From NCBI RefSeq assembly GCF_029852145.1, contig NC_079972.1:6397795-6461794 (forward strand): a stretch of DNA of 64,000 nt. Direction: 5' to 3'. Each line of letters starts with the position of its first letter. Positions within the stretch are counted from its first letter, which is position 1. Origin of the DNA: Microplitis mediator. Its lineage: Eukaryota; Arthropoda; Insecta; Hymenoptera; Braconidae. Positions 48,618 to 60,517 of the stretch are shown piece by piece. The translations under genes and the position numbers were made by a program. Under the pieces are notes generated by a model. That model searched no databases and was not told the origin of the DNA. It saw nothing but the letters and a program-made list of their open reading frames with translations.

Positions 48618-49427
48618 CCCGTATGCAAAAACTTTATATGTGAAAACATATATGATAAAATATATGAATATTATAATGTGATATATTGTACAATACATAA
48701 AATAATATTTATATTTTTGCCGTATTAATATATGATAATATATTGAAAAAAAATATATTGCTAGAATATATTATCAATGTATTTATCAATCTATGACTTT
48801 TTATGTATGTTTTACATATATATTTTAATACATCTTTTTTATATTGGTATATTATATTGAAAGTAGTATATTAATTAATAAATAGTATTTTTTATATTTT
48901 TTATATATGTTTTCCAATATATTACAAAATATATGGTTTCCAATATATTGTAAAATATATGGCACTTTGTTTACTTTTCTAAGGTTGCCAGTAAATATAA
49001 GGTCAATGAAAAGAAGGAGAAAAAATAATAAATTTGACTTTTTTTTGTGGAATTGTGTAGAAATTGAAAAAGTATATTGAAAAAATAAAATTTCAATATA
49101 TTGCGAAAGATATAAGTTTTAATATACTGGAAAAATATAATTCCAATATACCGCGAACCATATATATTTAATCATATAAATTCTTTCATATATAATCAAT
49201 TATATAGAGACCATATACCACTAATTATAGGAGTCAAAATATATGGATATATATATCAAGTTTATTATATTATACTTATAAATTATATATATACTATCCA
49301 TATATGATAAGAATATATTGAGCATTATATGAGATAATATATATAGAAAAATACAAAACATTATATAAAAGTAAATATATTATGATAAATACATAATCCA
49401 ATATATGTAAAAAACATTATAACAGGG
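48618..49427. mobile_element. CCC-ended AT-rich element of ATATATTG units
   Basis: Bounded by CCCGTATGCAAAAACTTTAT and TAACAGGG, which match only loosely as inverted repeats. The interior is almost entirely (C/A)AATATATTG/ATATATGATAA-like units in both orientations. The flanks (TA and AT) do not agree, so the ends are provisional. Confidence 0.45.
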
Positions 49428-51130
49428 ATTTTTTAAATTAAATTAATTATTTTATTTGAATTTTTATTCGACTGCGCTCTCGGCCCACGCATTACCATTG
49501 CCCCCACGCCGTCAAATAAATTAATACTGGGACTGTTATTGATTGGTTAAAATCTTTCGGCCGTGTGACAAACGGGTACCATGAGGGGCCCCGAGTCCCG
49601 CCTGTTATAGGTTGACAATAAATTTTATAAAGAAGTATACGGTACTGACATCATCCGAGAGTGGGGACTTCGCTGCTTCGTAAATACTCAGAGTCGCAAG
49701 TTGCGACACTCACTGCCTGGTGCTGCTGGCGATCAGTCACTTTTAAGATCATCCATACATTACACAAGTATTTATAAGAGTGAGTCTTAACATCACGTTG
49801 CTGCTATGGTGAGTCGAAAGACCCCAATTATATATTAACTTATTGGACATCGTCGTCTCGGGCGTCTTAATTTGACCCCGAACAAATCATCTTTAAAATA
49901 ACGTCTTTGAAGCTGTGGCTGCAGTGGAAGCCAGTTTTTTTTTTTAAATAATTAATACGCTGAGTCTAAAGACCGCGTATATAAATTCAACATTCTCCTG
50001 GTTGCTGAGATATCATTATACTCAGGAAGGCAAGATCTGCGTCACAAGCTAAGGCGTACGACGACGAGTCAAACATAACAGCAGAACGTTCAGTGGACAT
50101 GTAATGGCGGAGGCGAGTCACCCACGTTTCAACAGAAAATTTTGGTAATAAATAATAGTCCGGTTTTATTGTTAAAAAAGGGGAAATTTAAGTGTATGTT
50201 ATAAATTTTATGAGAAAGTTTCGATTATCGGGAAAATTTGATAATTACGTTATTCAAGGTAAAATATAAATTATAAAAGAAATAGTGAATTTTACGGCGT
50301 GGGTTCGAGAGCATTCGGTCGCCATATTGTTTGAGTGTCTGGGTTTGGTCTTTGTTAGGAAGCGTCGTATTAAGTAATTAATTCAGTTGAGTCTAACGAC
50401 CACTGGTTAATTAATTAATAATTAATAATTTTGGAATTTAGAAATAATTTAATTTAGCAGGTATTTTTTTTAGAGATACTGAGTCCCACAGACCGTTCTC
50501 TAGAAGGTGCTAAAATTTAGTCGGTAGCGTCTTATTAAATATTGTGACCTTGGTGCTGAGTCTCACCGACCGTATCACTGGAAAATTTATTTAAATAAAA
50601 TTTATTAGAATAAAAATAATTAAAATAAAATTCAGGTTCGGAAAGTCAACCCAGAACTTGCGGCATTGAAAAATTATAATTGCGGACAGAGTGTGTATGT
50701 GTGATTTAGAATAGATTTTACCTCACCAGCAAATTATTTAGAATAAGTGATAATTGTTATTATAATTTGAGAAATTTATATTGAACTGAAAATTAATTAA
50801 GTTTTAAAACACGTTAATATTGTCAGGAAATTTAAAGATTTATTATTGTTAAAAATATTGAATATTAAATTAGAGAACATATCTGTTTGCCACAAAATTG
50901 TCATAAATAAATTTGGATATATTTTATTTAATTTATTGAAATAGTTATTCTTGATCGACTAATGATGTTGAGTCTGGCGACCACTCATTAAGTGATTGAT
51001 TAAATTAATATTAGAACCTAACTCTGCAGCTGTGTGGTCCAGCCTTAATAAGGAGATTTTCGGACTCATCCTTGAGATTTCTCTTATTGGCAGGGAGCGC
51101 GACGAAAACGACATCTGATGGCTACAAAAA
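49428..51130 (+). mobile_element. LTR/leader-like region with recurrent TGAGTC...GACC hairpins
   Basis: GC-richer than its surroundings, with no ORF. GAGTC-N4/5-GACC occurs at 49811, 49962, 50389, 50481, 50558 and 50970, at least four times inside an inverted repeat whose sequence differs from site to site. A perfect small hairpin GAGTCGCAAGTTGCGAC lies near 49692. The arrangement suggests structured non-coding RNA, for example a retroelement leader, but no protein identifies the element. Confidence 0.35.
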
Positions 51131-51885
51131 ATCATGCTCGAGAATTATAAAAGATATATAAAATCAGTGTAAAAAATAAAAATTCGTTATAAAATCAAAA
51201 TATAAAAATTTATAATGATATAAATAAAAAAGTGTAATTGTATTTTTGATAGAGAAAATTAAATTGAATATATTTCGATAAAAAAATTAAGTGTAAAAAA
51301 TTTTAATAAACAATAAACACTATTATTTTAGAATAGAATAAGGTTAACCGATAAAATCAAAACGAATAATATATGACAACTACAATGATAATGGTTTAAA
51401 AAATAGTAGAATAGTCAATTGAGTTTTTTAACAAAATTGAAGAAAATAATTTTATTTTAATTCATGATAATTTGCTTGTAAATCGTAACTAAAAAAACAT
51501 AATGTTTTTTTAACCTTCCGTTACACGCGCTTTCTCTAGTGTCTCACTCATATTCACGCCAACTCTATTAGCCTAAGTAGTGTTGTACAGGGAATCACCG
51601 TATAGCGCGAGTAACGAAGGGTTAAAAAATAATTTTTAGCCAATGATAAAAATCATTATCCAACCCGGATTTGAATCAATAAATTATAAAATATTGTTTT
51701 AACCTTAAACGATGAGCAAAGGCAAACATGAACGACACAATAACTATTATGAACTATTTTTAAACTTAATTTTCATGTGTTTATATTCAAAGAGAGCATG
51801 ATTTAACGAAATTGTATCCACAGCGAGCGCTGCGATCGTTTCAGTTGTCCCCACCATATACTAGGCTCCCTGCCAATTCTCTTGT
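51131..51885. other. Unassigned AT-rich DNA
   Basis: No gene is supported. A short GC-richer patch at 51525-51620 contains CACTCATATTCACGCCAAC. Nothing else is recognisable. Confidence 0.25.
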
Positions 51886-52710
51886 GAAAGCGACACGGAA
51901 TTTATTATTTCATATATACAATGAGATTATTATTATTAAATTTGATGCTAATTATAATTCGATATTAATAATAAGACATGAGTGTACTGAGATCCAAAAA
52001 GCCATAAATGAAATTGACCACCATATCAAGTCTGTCTTGACAGAAGTATCAAAGTCGTGCGACTGTGAAAGCGACACGGAATTTATTATTTCATATACCC
52101 TCGCGGTCTTGAAACCACAATAAATCCACCGTGGATCCACCGTGGTTTCACCGTGACACCACCGTGGATCCACGGTGAAACCACTATAAATCCACGGTGG
52201 ATCTACGGTGGTTTCCACAGTGGATCCACGTTGAAACCACGGTGGATCCACGGTGGTTCCCACCGTGGATTCATAGTGGTTTTATGGTTTTATTTGTCGT
52301 GTTTGCAGTACGTTTTCAACGTACTTTTATGGTATAGTTATACCGTTTAATACATAAGCACTAACTAAAAATAGATTTTACCAACTATCAAATAAAAAAA
52401 ATGAAAAATTCGAGAGTGAAACTACAATTGAATTACGATGTAAAGCTATAAGTCTTAAAAAATTAAATTTACTATAAACTAGATTCATCTTTGCTGGGTT
52501 GATAGTAAGTGACCGAAGACCGATTTTCACATGCCTTAGCGCGAAAGCGCGTATGTATATTTTGATCTCACCTCAAAATTTATTTTTTGTACTTTGACAA
52601 AAATAGTTCAAGAAAACATTAATGTCATAGTGTAATACAAGATACCCCTGTATTACTATCAAAAATGGATTATCACCTCTCTGCTAACATTCAGCGAGTA
52701 ACGCATTCTA

Positions 52711-53722
52711 GTCCAGTCGATGCGCACGAAAAAATGGTCAAAGATCATTTTTTCGGTGGGTAAAGATCGATTTTAAAAAATAGGACTTCGGATATCTTCG
52801 GGAATTGCTAGAGAGAGAAAGTAGGCATAAGACGTAGTGTCGTTTTCTAACGGATAATGACTACTTTCTCTCTCTAGCAATTCCCGAAGATATCCGAAGT
52901 CCTATTTTTTTAAAGTCCCGTAGCAAGAAATTTTTCTAAGTCCTTATATTGAAAATTATAAAGGAAAAATTTCAAAAAATCGACAAAAATTCGTATATAC
53001 CATTCGATTCAGAATTTCGCGAGATGAATTTCTGTCGTATCAAAAAAAATATATTTTTTTTTTTTTTAATTGTTGATAAATTTCAAAAATTTTTAAAACG
53101 GGTTTTTTTATGAAAAAAAAATTTTTTTTAACTGTCATTACCCGTAATTATTTGGGTAATGGTTCAAACAAAATTATCCATTAGGTCATTTTATTTATTT
53201 TTCTTTTTTTCTATTTTTTATTTAACAAAAAGTGATTTTTACTTTTTTTAAATTTAAAATTCGAAAAAATTTTTTTGGAAGTTACCAAATTTTTTTATGG
53301 TTGATATATGATTTACTAAGAGAATAATGAAAAAAAATTGTTAAAGTATCGATTTGCTGCCGAGTTACACTCTTTTGTTTATCCGCGCGCGAACGAAATG
53401 ACGCGCTTTTTCGTTTTTCGCGCTTTAATAATTTTTATCTCAGCAACTATTCGTCGTAGAGATTTCGTTCAAAATTCATTTTGTTCGTTATTAAATCCCA
53501 AAAACAATGATACCAGTTTGTCTCGATAACTTCTCAATACTTTTAGAGATATTTCATTTTACATCTAATTTTTTTATAAAAAAAAAAAGATCACCCTCCA
53601 AATTTATGGTAACTTTTTTCTTTATATTTTTTCTAGTATTTTGAAAAAAAAATTTTTCAAAATCGATCTTTACCCACCGAAAAAATGATCTTTGACCATT
53701 TTTTCGTGCGCATCGACTGGAC
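52711..53722. mobile_element. GTCCAGTCGATGCG-ended element, 1.0 kb, TA target
   Basis: Ends GTCCAGTCGATGCGCACGAA and its mirror extend for about 60 bp, through AAATGGTCAAAGATCATTTT and GGTGGGTAAAGATCG. TA flanks both sides (52709-52710, 53723-53724). It contains an internal hairpin (52779-52914). No transposase frame is seen; a Tc1/mariner-type MITE is plausible. Confidence 0.85.
52779..52914. repeat. Long perfect hairpin inside the TA element
   Basis: AAATAGGACTTCGGATATCT and onward (about 47 bp, to GAAAGTAG) pairs with its exact complement ending AGTCCTATTT. The loop is about 40 bp (GCATAAGACGTAGTGTCG and beyond). Confidence 0.85.
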
Positions 53723-53773
53723 TATTCCATGAATGCTTCAAGATCAGAATTTATAACTTCTAAAATAAGTATC

Positions 53774-53852
53774 TTACCAGGGACACTACAAAAGGTGGGC
53801 GCGATCTAGTGGTGAGCACTGAACTACTTCCGCTGCTGCTGCTGAGCATCAT
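53774..53852. repeat. GC-richer dispersed segment (inverted sister of 3946-4030)
   Basis: TACCAGGGACACTACA, GCGATCTAGTGGTGAGCAC and CTTCCGCTGCTGCTGCTG repeat the blocks of 3946-4030 on the other strand. Confidence 0.6.
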
Positions 53853-53905
53853 AACTTTTTAAATCAATAATCATTAGGATTATATATATATATTCATTAA
53901 TCTCG

Positions 53906-53942
<37 letters not shown>

Positions 53943-54118
53943 TCTAAATGGATATATTTTTTTGTGTCTAAGTAATATTTATTAGAGTTGATATAATAAT
54001 ATGTTGCTTTAATATTTGGGGTTGTTGGCACTGTAAAATAATTTAGTTGTCTATTAAATAAATATTTTCTTAACTTAACCAAATGATTTTATTATCTTAG
54101 AGAGAGAATTATTAATGT

Positions 54119-55629
54119 TGTTATGTCCGACTATTATTTAATTAATATTTGGTTGCGTGGATTGGGGCGTTCGGACTAACACATGCAATTTTCGGCTTAA
54201 ATGTTTTATTCAAGCCTTATTTTATTTTATTTTAGGGATACGTTTCGATGTAAGTTTTCTTTTAATTCTTAGGTTACTAAAAATGAGTTATAGAATGTGC
54301 GAATTGATACATACGATTTGGAATTTATAGCGTCCTTTTTCCAATTAAATTTTTGAGGCCGATGGAAAATTTGTTAAAGAATTTTAAAGATAAAATAGTC
54401 GCTTATAAACTTCCTACCTTTGCTGTGATAATTCTCGTTGATTATTTTCCCCTTTTGAAGACTCCTTCGTAGTAGGCCCTTGGACTCCTGAGATGTGTTC
54501 CTTGAAATGGTTGACGATTTCTCTTTCTCTCGTGCAAGCGATAACCCGGCGAGGAAGGGTGATCAATATTAACTAACTTAATTTTAATTAATGAAGCACA
54601 AAAACAGTCTTTCACTTTTTCTTTCGTTTTATTCAACTATTAAACTTTAATTGCTTACAAACCAAAAATACCTTTAATTTTTCTTAGTAGAAATTAGAGA
54701 TGATACTCTTTAAAGGCTTTTATTTTTATGCATAAACATTTGTTACACTTAAGTATACACTGATATTTTCTTATTCTTTATTAGATTAGTTTTGTGTTTT
54801 AAATGGAATAAAATTCCTTTAATTTTCCCAAAGGAATTAGAGATGATACTCTTTAAAGGTTATTTCTTTTATTTTCCCGCATGTATTCACTGTTAGTTAC
54901 AATATCTGGTTTTCAATTTTCAATGCACTAAACGGTGCTATTAACACTTAACTACGGACTCACAACCGATAACACTTTTTCTTTGTTTTACTTTTCTTTT
55001 CTTTAAAGATTTTTCTTCGCGATGCGATTTTATTTTTCTCTCTTGGAGCGGTATATTTTATATATATATATATATATTTCTTTATTTCACTGCTATAACT
55101 TTTCTTTACTTTGTTTTGTATTTTTTTTTATAAAAGCGACGTGGTCGGTTTTATTTTATTTGTATATTATGGTTTGCGAATTTTATTTCCTGAATAAAAT
55201 TTTCCGCGGTTTGTTTTTTTTCGAAAGATACTATGTACCAAATTGCGACTCTTTGTTGAAAACTTTGAATTCAACTAGTGACCGGAAAGCAAGCCTGTGC
55301 TCGGTAGAGTGGTTGCTCTTGAAAATTTTTCGTAGATGGAACCATGGGGGTCCGAGTTTGGGAAGGAGGGGTTTTCAACGTCTTACATAGTACGAGATGT
55401 CCCGTTGACGGAACTTAATTTAGCTCAATGTTAATTGTGGGTGTTGCTACGCATTAGAGTGACCATAATTATTACTAAGTGGGGACTAAGAATAAGGGAA
55501 TGGAAGACGGGAGAATAAATCTCTGCAATTGAACTACTCCAGGTTTCTTATGAGAAAATGGAATATTTATTCCTTTGGAGCGTTCAACATGAATTTAAAA
55601 AAAAAAAGGTTGCGAAGTCGGACATAACA
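54119..55629 (-). mobile_element. Solo LTR, 1511 bp, copy 2 (inverted)
   Basis: It starts TGTTATGTCCGACTATT and ends GAAGTCGGACATAACA; ATGT flanks both sides (54115-54118, 55630-55633). It is the inverted sister of 44061-45575, with many substitutions and small indels. The frame at 55022-55390 lies wholly within the LTR and is not a gene. Confidence 0.9.
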
Positions 55630-55633
55630 ATGT

Positions 55634-56786
55634 CAACCAAATAGAGTCTATTAAATCATTTATTAAAAATTGAGAAAATAGATCATGTTAACGTAATAAA
55701 ATTTAGTTGTCCCAAATCAATTTTAGTTTAATAGAATTTAACAAAACCAATTGAATTGCCGCAGAGGAATTTTTTTCGTGTATTAAAACTTCCTGTAGAA
55801 AATTTGTGCAGCTGTGAAAAGTGTTATTTGGAGTTTTTTATATTTATTAAAATTTTTGGCGGATTACGTTGCCGTGTGCAAAATAATTTGTTGCTAGAAA
55901 CTTAAGTGTCAAAAGACGAATTTATAATGCCGACGATAATTGATACTTCAAAAAAAAATTTTGCAAAAAAAAATTGTTAACTAACAAATGCGATTTTAAG
56001 CAACAAAAAAATTTTTTTAAGAAATGATTTTTATCTTAAAAATCATTATTTTGATTATTAATTATATTTCCAAAAAAAAATTTTCAACTATCTTATAAAT
56101 AACGCATTTGTTTTTAAAAATTTTTTAAACAATTATGGTAAAAAAATTTTAAAATTTATTTTCGTATGGCTTTTTGTAATAAAAAACCGCATCACTCGGG
56201 ATCATGAGAAAAAATTTTTTTTCTGCTTTATTTATGTTTTTTATTTTTCAGCATTTTTCATTGTAAAAAAATGAAAAATAGAAAATCTTCAATTTTTCCA
56301 ACGAGGATCTGTTCTAAAGCCTTCAACGAACAAGTCCAAAAGAAGAAAAAAATTTGTGACTTCCGGTTTAAGAATTATCGAGGTTTTATTGTTTACTTCC
56401 ATTTTTACAAATTTTGTTAATTAACAAATACATAATTAAAAAAAAAATTGGGATAAAAATTTTTTGAATTTCGAAAGACTTTGTCCACAGAATTTTTTGA
56501 GCAAATCAGCTAATTATTACATGCTTTGCAACATTTGATATCGTGTTTGAATAAAATTACTAGTTAGTTTTCAGGAATTGATCAATAAAATTACGTAAAA
56601 GTTATCACTCCAAAACAATGTTATAGATAATTTTATTCGTGAGGTTGTTGAAAATCAACGAGGTAACGTTAATTATTATTTACAGAAAGTTGGACAAAAA
56701 AAAAGTCTTATGATTGCTGCATCATATTTTAGGTTAATTAAGTCGATAAAAAAATTATGTAAAGTATCACTATTATATATACATAC
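55634..56786. other. Unassigned AT-rich DNA
   Basis: Homopolymer-rich with no ORF. A moderately complex stretch at 56280-56400 (TTTTTCCAACGAGGATCTG, GACTTCCGGTTTAAGAATT) is not recognised. Confidence 0.25.
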
Positions 56787-57030
56787 TAGAGTGGTCCAAA
56801 GAAAAAACTGCTTTTAGACAAAAAAAAATTCCCTTTAAAGCACAGCTTTATATCTCAGTTCTTAATGAGATTCAATGAATTTCTATTTTTCCATTTGAAT
56901 TACACGCGTACAAAAATTAATTTTACGTTTTCATCCGATAAAACTACGGAAAAAATTTTTTTACTTGAGTTAGATTTTTAGAAATGTCTTCATTTATCAC
57001 TATTTCAACTGAAAAATCATGTCAAGATCT
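56787..57030. mobile_element. TAGAGTG-ended transposon, left-end fragment
   Basis: It starts TAGAGTGGTCCAAAG and follows the left arm of 33292-37462, including the TTCCATTTGAATTACACGCG box (56890) and CGATAAAACTACGGAAAAA. It is cut at about 57030 by CACGGTGGATCC-like units. Confidence 0.75.
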
Positions 57031-57679
57031 CGCGTCAAATCACGGTAAAACCACGGAAAAACCACGGTGGATCCACGGCGGATCCACGGAAAAACCACGG
57101 TGAATCCACAATGGGTCTACTGTGGATCCACTGTGGATCCGCCGTGGTTTTGTCGTGGATTCACCGTGGATCCACCGTGGTTTTGTCGTGGATTCACTGT
57201 GGATTCACCGTGGATACACTGTGGATTCACCGTGGATACACTGTGGATTTACCGTGGATACACTGTGGATCCACTGTGGATCAACTGTGGTGAAATGTCA
57301 CGAAACCACGGTGGATCCACAGTGGTTCCACGGTGGGTCCACGATGTGGTGGTTTCACCGTGGATCCACGGTGGTTGCAGGACCGCGAGGGTATACAATG
57401 AGATTATTATTATTAAATTTTATGCTAATTATAATTCGATATTAATGATGAGACATAAGTGTACCGAGACTCAAAAAGCCATAAATGAAATTTACCACCA
57501 TATCAAGTCTGTTTTGACAGAAGTATCAAAGTCGTTTCAAAGTCCTGCGACTGTGAAAGCGACACGGAATTCATTATTTCATATATACAATTAGATTATT
57601 ATTAATAAATTTTATGCTAATTATAATTCGATATTAATGATGAGACATAAGTGTAATGAGATACAAAAAGCCATAAAGT

Positions 57680-60510
57680 AGATCATTATTTTATTATGGA
57701 AACGTTATGAAAAATTCCATGTCACTGTCTCAGACGTACGACATTGGGCTAAAGTGGATAGTTTGGATAGGACATCGATAAAAGCATTTTCGATTTTTAA
57801 ATTTCAGGCTCTTGACTGTACTACTCGTTTACAGATTTAGTTATATTATAATTGAATTTGATTAAATAAAATATCGTTATGTTATATATAAGTCATAAAA
57901 AATTTCATGTCGCTTTATCAATCGTACGACTTTGGATCGATGTCAATAGTTTTCTCGCGATGAGAGTGGTTCGTCTTGGAAAATGTTCAATTCTCATAGC
58001 ATGAAGTTAATAAAGTCTTTTATCATTTTTTGATAAACCCATCTGTTCAAAAGTTATTAGAGTTCGAAGTCAAATCTATAGTAAATATTGAGATTTTTTA
58101 ACTTTACCGTCGAAACTATCAGACTTATCACAAAATTTCTTAAAATCTTTTTTTTAGACAATTTTATTCCTTAAAAATTATTTCTAGATAATGTTTTTCA
58201 CATTCCGCATTGTCTTTTAGTTACTTTCATTTTAATCTCAAGCTCTTAAAATCAATCAGAACATCATTTTTTTGAGAGCCTGACATTAAAATGGAAATAA
58301 CTAGAAAACAATGCGGAATTTAAAAAATCATTACTGATAATAATTTGTAGAGAATAAAATTTTCAACAAAAAAGTTCTTATAAAATTTTGAGATAAGTCT
58401 GATAATTTCGTCGACAAAGTAAAAAGATCTTGGAGTTTACTATAAATTGACTTCAAGCTCTAACTTTTGAACTCAACATATCTGTACAATGAGTCATTGG
58501 TGAGATACAAAATTCCAAAATGAAAAATTTTTTTTTCCATGGTCTTTGAATGGGAAATTAAAAATCACGAAACAGTACCACTTAATATTAATATTAAGAG
58601 CTCAAACTTTACCAGATTTTCTTTTCATCATCTTTAACTATATTTTCATGGCAAGTCAAGAAAGGAAAAATTAGTTTTTTTTGGCTCCCATATATGACCA
58701 TACATAAACATATATAAAATCATTTGGGAACTATGTCTGAGCCGTATATGGTCATACACGGGTATATATGATCCACATATAGCCATATGACCATATACGA
58801 TTCGTTTTTCCCGGAGTCATACTTAATGACGTACAACAATTGAACGTCGCCGGTCGATAAAATTGATAAAATTTAAATAATAAAGGATAATCATATTCTG
58901 TATAGGCAATAATAAAGTCCATTCCCCTTTCTCAGTCATAAGACTTTGGATAGACGTCCCTAACGGACCCAAATTACGGTAAATTACGGTAATCCACCGT
59001 AAAATACCTATTAACCGTAAATTACGGTGGATTTACCGTAATGTACGGTGGGTTTGCCGTAATTTGCGGTAAACCAACTCGAATTTTACGGTATTCTACG
59101 GTAGATTTACGGTAAAATTACCGTAAATTTACGGTAAATCAGGTCTGCTAGGGACGTCAATAATTCTCTCACGACAGGAATAGTGTTCTGGTCAATTTTA
59201 TTTACCGCATTTCGGATCTCAGTACACTAATGTCTCACTAATAATATCAAATTATAATTATTATAAAATTGATAAAGAATAATTTTATCCTATACGGGCA
59301 ATAAATAATTCCATGTCGCTTCTTTAGTTGTACGATTTTAGATACACGTAAATAAATCTGCCACGACGGGGATATAGTGTGTTGGACAATTTTATCTATG
59401 CATTGAGGGATTTTCATTGTTTTCATTTCTTGCAAATAACATCAAATTGATAAGAACATTAAATTAATGAAGAATAATCTTATTCTATACGGGCGTTAAA
59501 AAATACCATGTCGCTTTCTCAGTCGTGCGAGTTTGGAACCACGTCAATAGTTCTCTCACGACAGAAATGGTGTGTTGATCAATTTTATTTGTGGCTTTTC
59601 GGATCTGAATACACTAATGTCTCGCTAATTATATCGGATTATAATTGGCATGATATCAATAAACAATAATTATATTCTATTGAGCAGATAAAAAATTCTA
59701 TGTCCCTTCTTCAGTAGTACAACTTAGGATAAGCGTCAATAGTTCTGTCACTACAGCGATGGTTTGTTGCTGAATTTAGTCTGCGCATTTTAGGCATTCT
59801 ACTGTATAAATATATCACGGACTTAATCGGACGATAATAAACGTAAAATTAATAAATGGTAATCTTATAACGCATCAGTAATAATAAATTCAATGTCAAT
59901 TTCTCAGTCGTTCGATTTTTAATAGAAGCCAATAGGTCTGTCACGACAGGGATGGTATGTTGGTTAATTTTACTTCTGGCTTTCCAGAACACCACTTCAC
60001 TAATGTCTCACTACTAACACTTAAGTATAATTAGCATAAATAAAATTATCGAATGTTGTTATCATACGTGGTGATCAAAAAGTTCTACGTCGATATCTCG
60101 GTCATACGACTTAAAATAGACGTGAATAGTTTCGTCATGTTGGTCGATTGCATTTATGTCATTTAAAATCTCCAGTACACTAATATTTCACTAATTAAAT
60201 TAAATTATAATTAGAATAATTGAAATTATCAAATCATTTTATTACACGTGGTGATTAAAAAGTTCCTTGTCGCTTTCCCAATCAGACGACTTTGAATCGA
60301 CTTCAATCGTTCTGTCAAAACGGAATTAATATGTTGGTCAATTTTATTTTTATCTTTTCGGATTTCAATATACTTATGTCTCATTATTACTATCGAATTA
60401 TAAGTAGCATGAAATTCACTAATAATAATCTAATACAATATTGGCAGTGAAAAATTCCTTGTCGCTTTCCCAGTCGTACGACTTCGAAATGACTTCACTA
60501 GTTTTGTCAA
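57680..60510 (-). repeat. Inverted duplicate of 31440-31990 plus 38090-40556
   Basis: Landmarks run in reverse order: AAAATTCCATGTCACTGTCT (57711; cf. 40505), the TAGGGTG-related element (57970-58690; cf. 39317-40110), the CCCTAACGG-ended element (58958-59153; cf. 38909), the empty site (59951-59970; cf. 32002/38088) and CGACTTCGAAATGACTTCAC (60479; cf. 31460). Confidence 0.85.
58958..59153. mobile_element. CCCTAACGG-ended element, 196 bp
   Basis: Inverted sister of 38909-39051, with ACGT-containing flanks as there. The interior has more TTTACGGTA-like units than the sister. Confidence 0.8.
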
Positions 60511-60517
60511 GACAATT

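Larger units (their letters stand above)
52098..57391. mobile_element. CCCTCGCGG-ended insertion, 5.3 kb, with large core
   Basis: The left end CCCTCGCGGTCTTGAAACCA (52098) and the right-end mirror (57391) share 9 terminal bases and more; TA flanks both sides. An intact unit at 51908-51925 shows the uninserted TTTCATATATACAATGAG. Arms of CCACGGTGGATCC-like units occupy 52098-52290 and 57035-57391. The core (52300-57030) is mostly unrelated and includes a TA element (52711-53722), a solo LTR (54119-55629) and a transposon fragment (56787-57030). Confidence 0.75.

Noticed and set aside
55022..55390. 122-residue frame
   Set aside because: Lies inside a solo LTR, is low-complexity and is not conserved in the sister LTR.
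57067..57594. 175-residue frame rich in WIHGGSTVD-like repeats; similar frames at 36286-36595, 9069-9254 and 51952-52263
   Set aside because: They follow the GGATCCACGGTG-like interior motif of CCC-ended elements. The motif length leaves several frames open by chance, on both strands.
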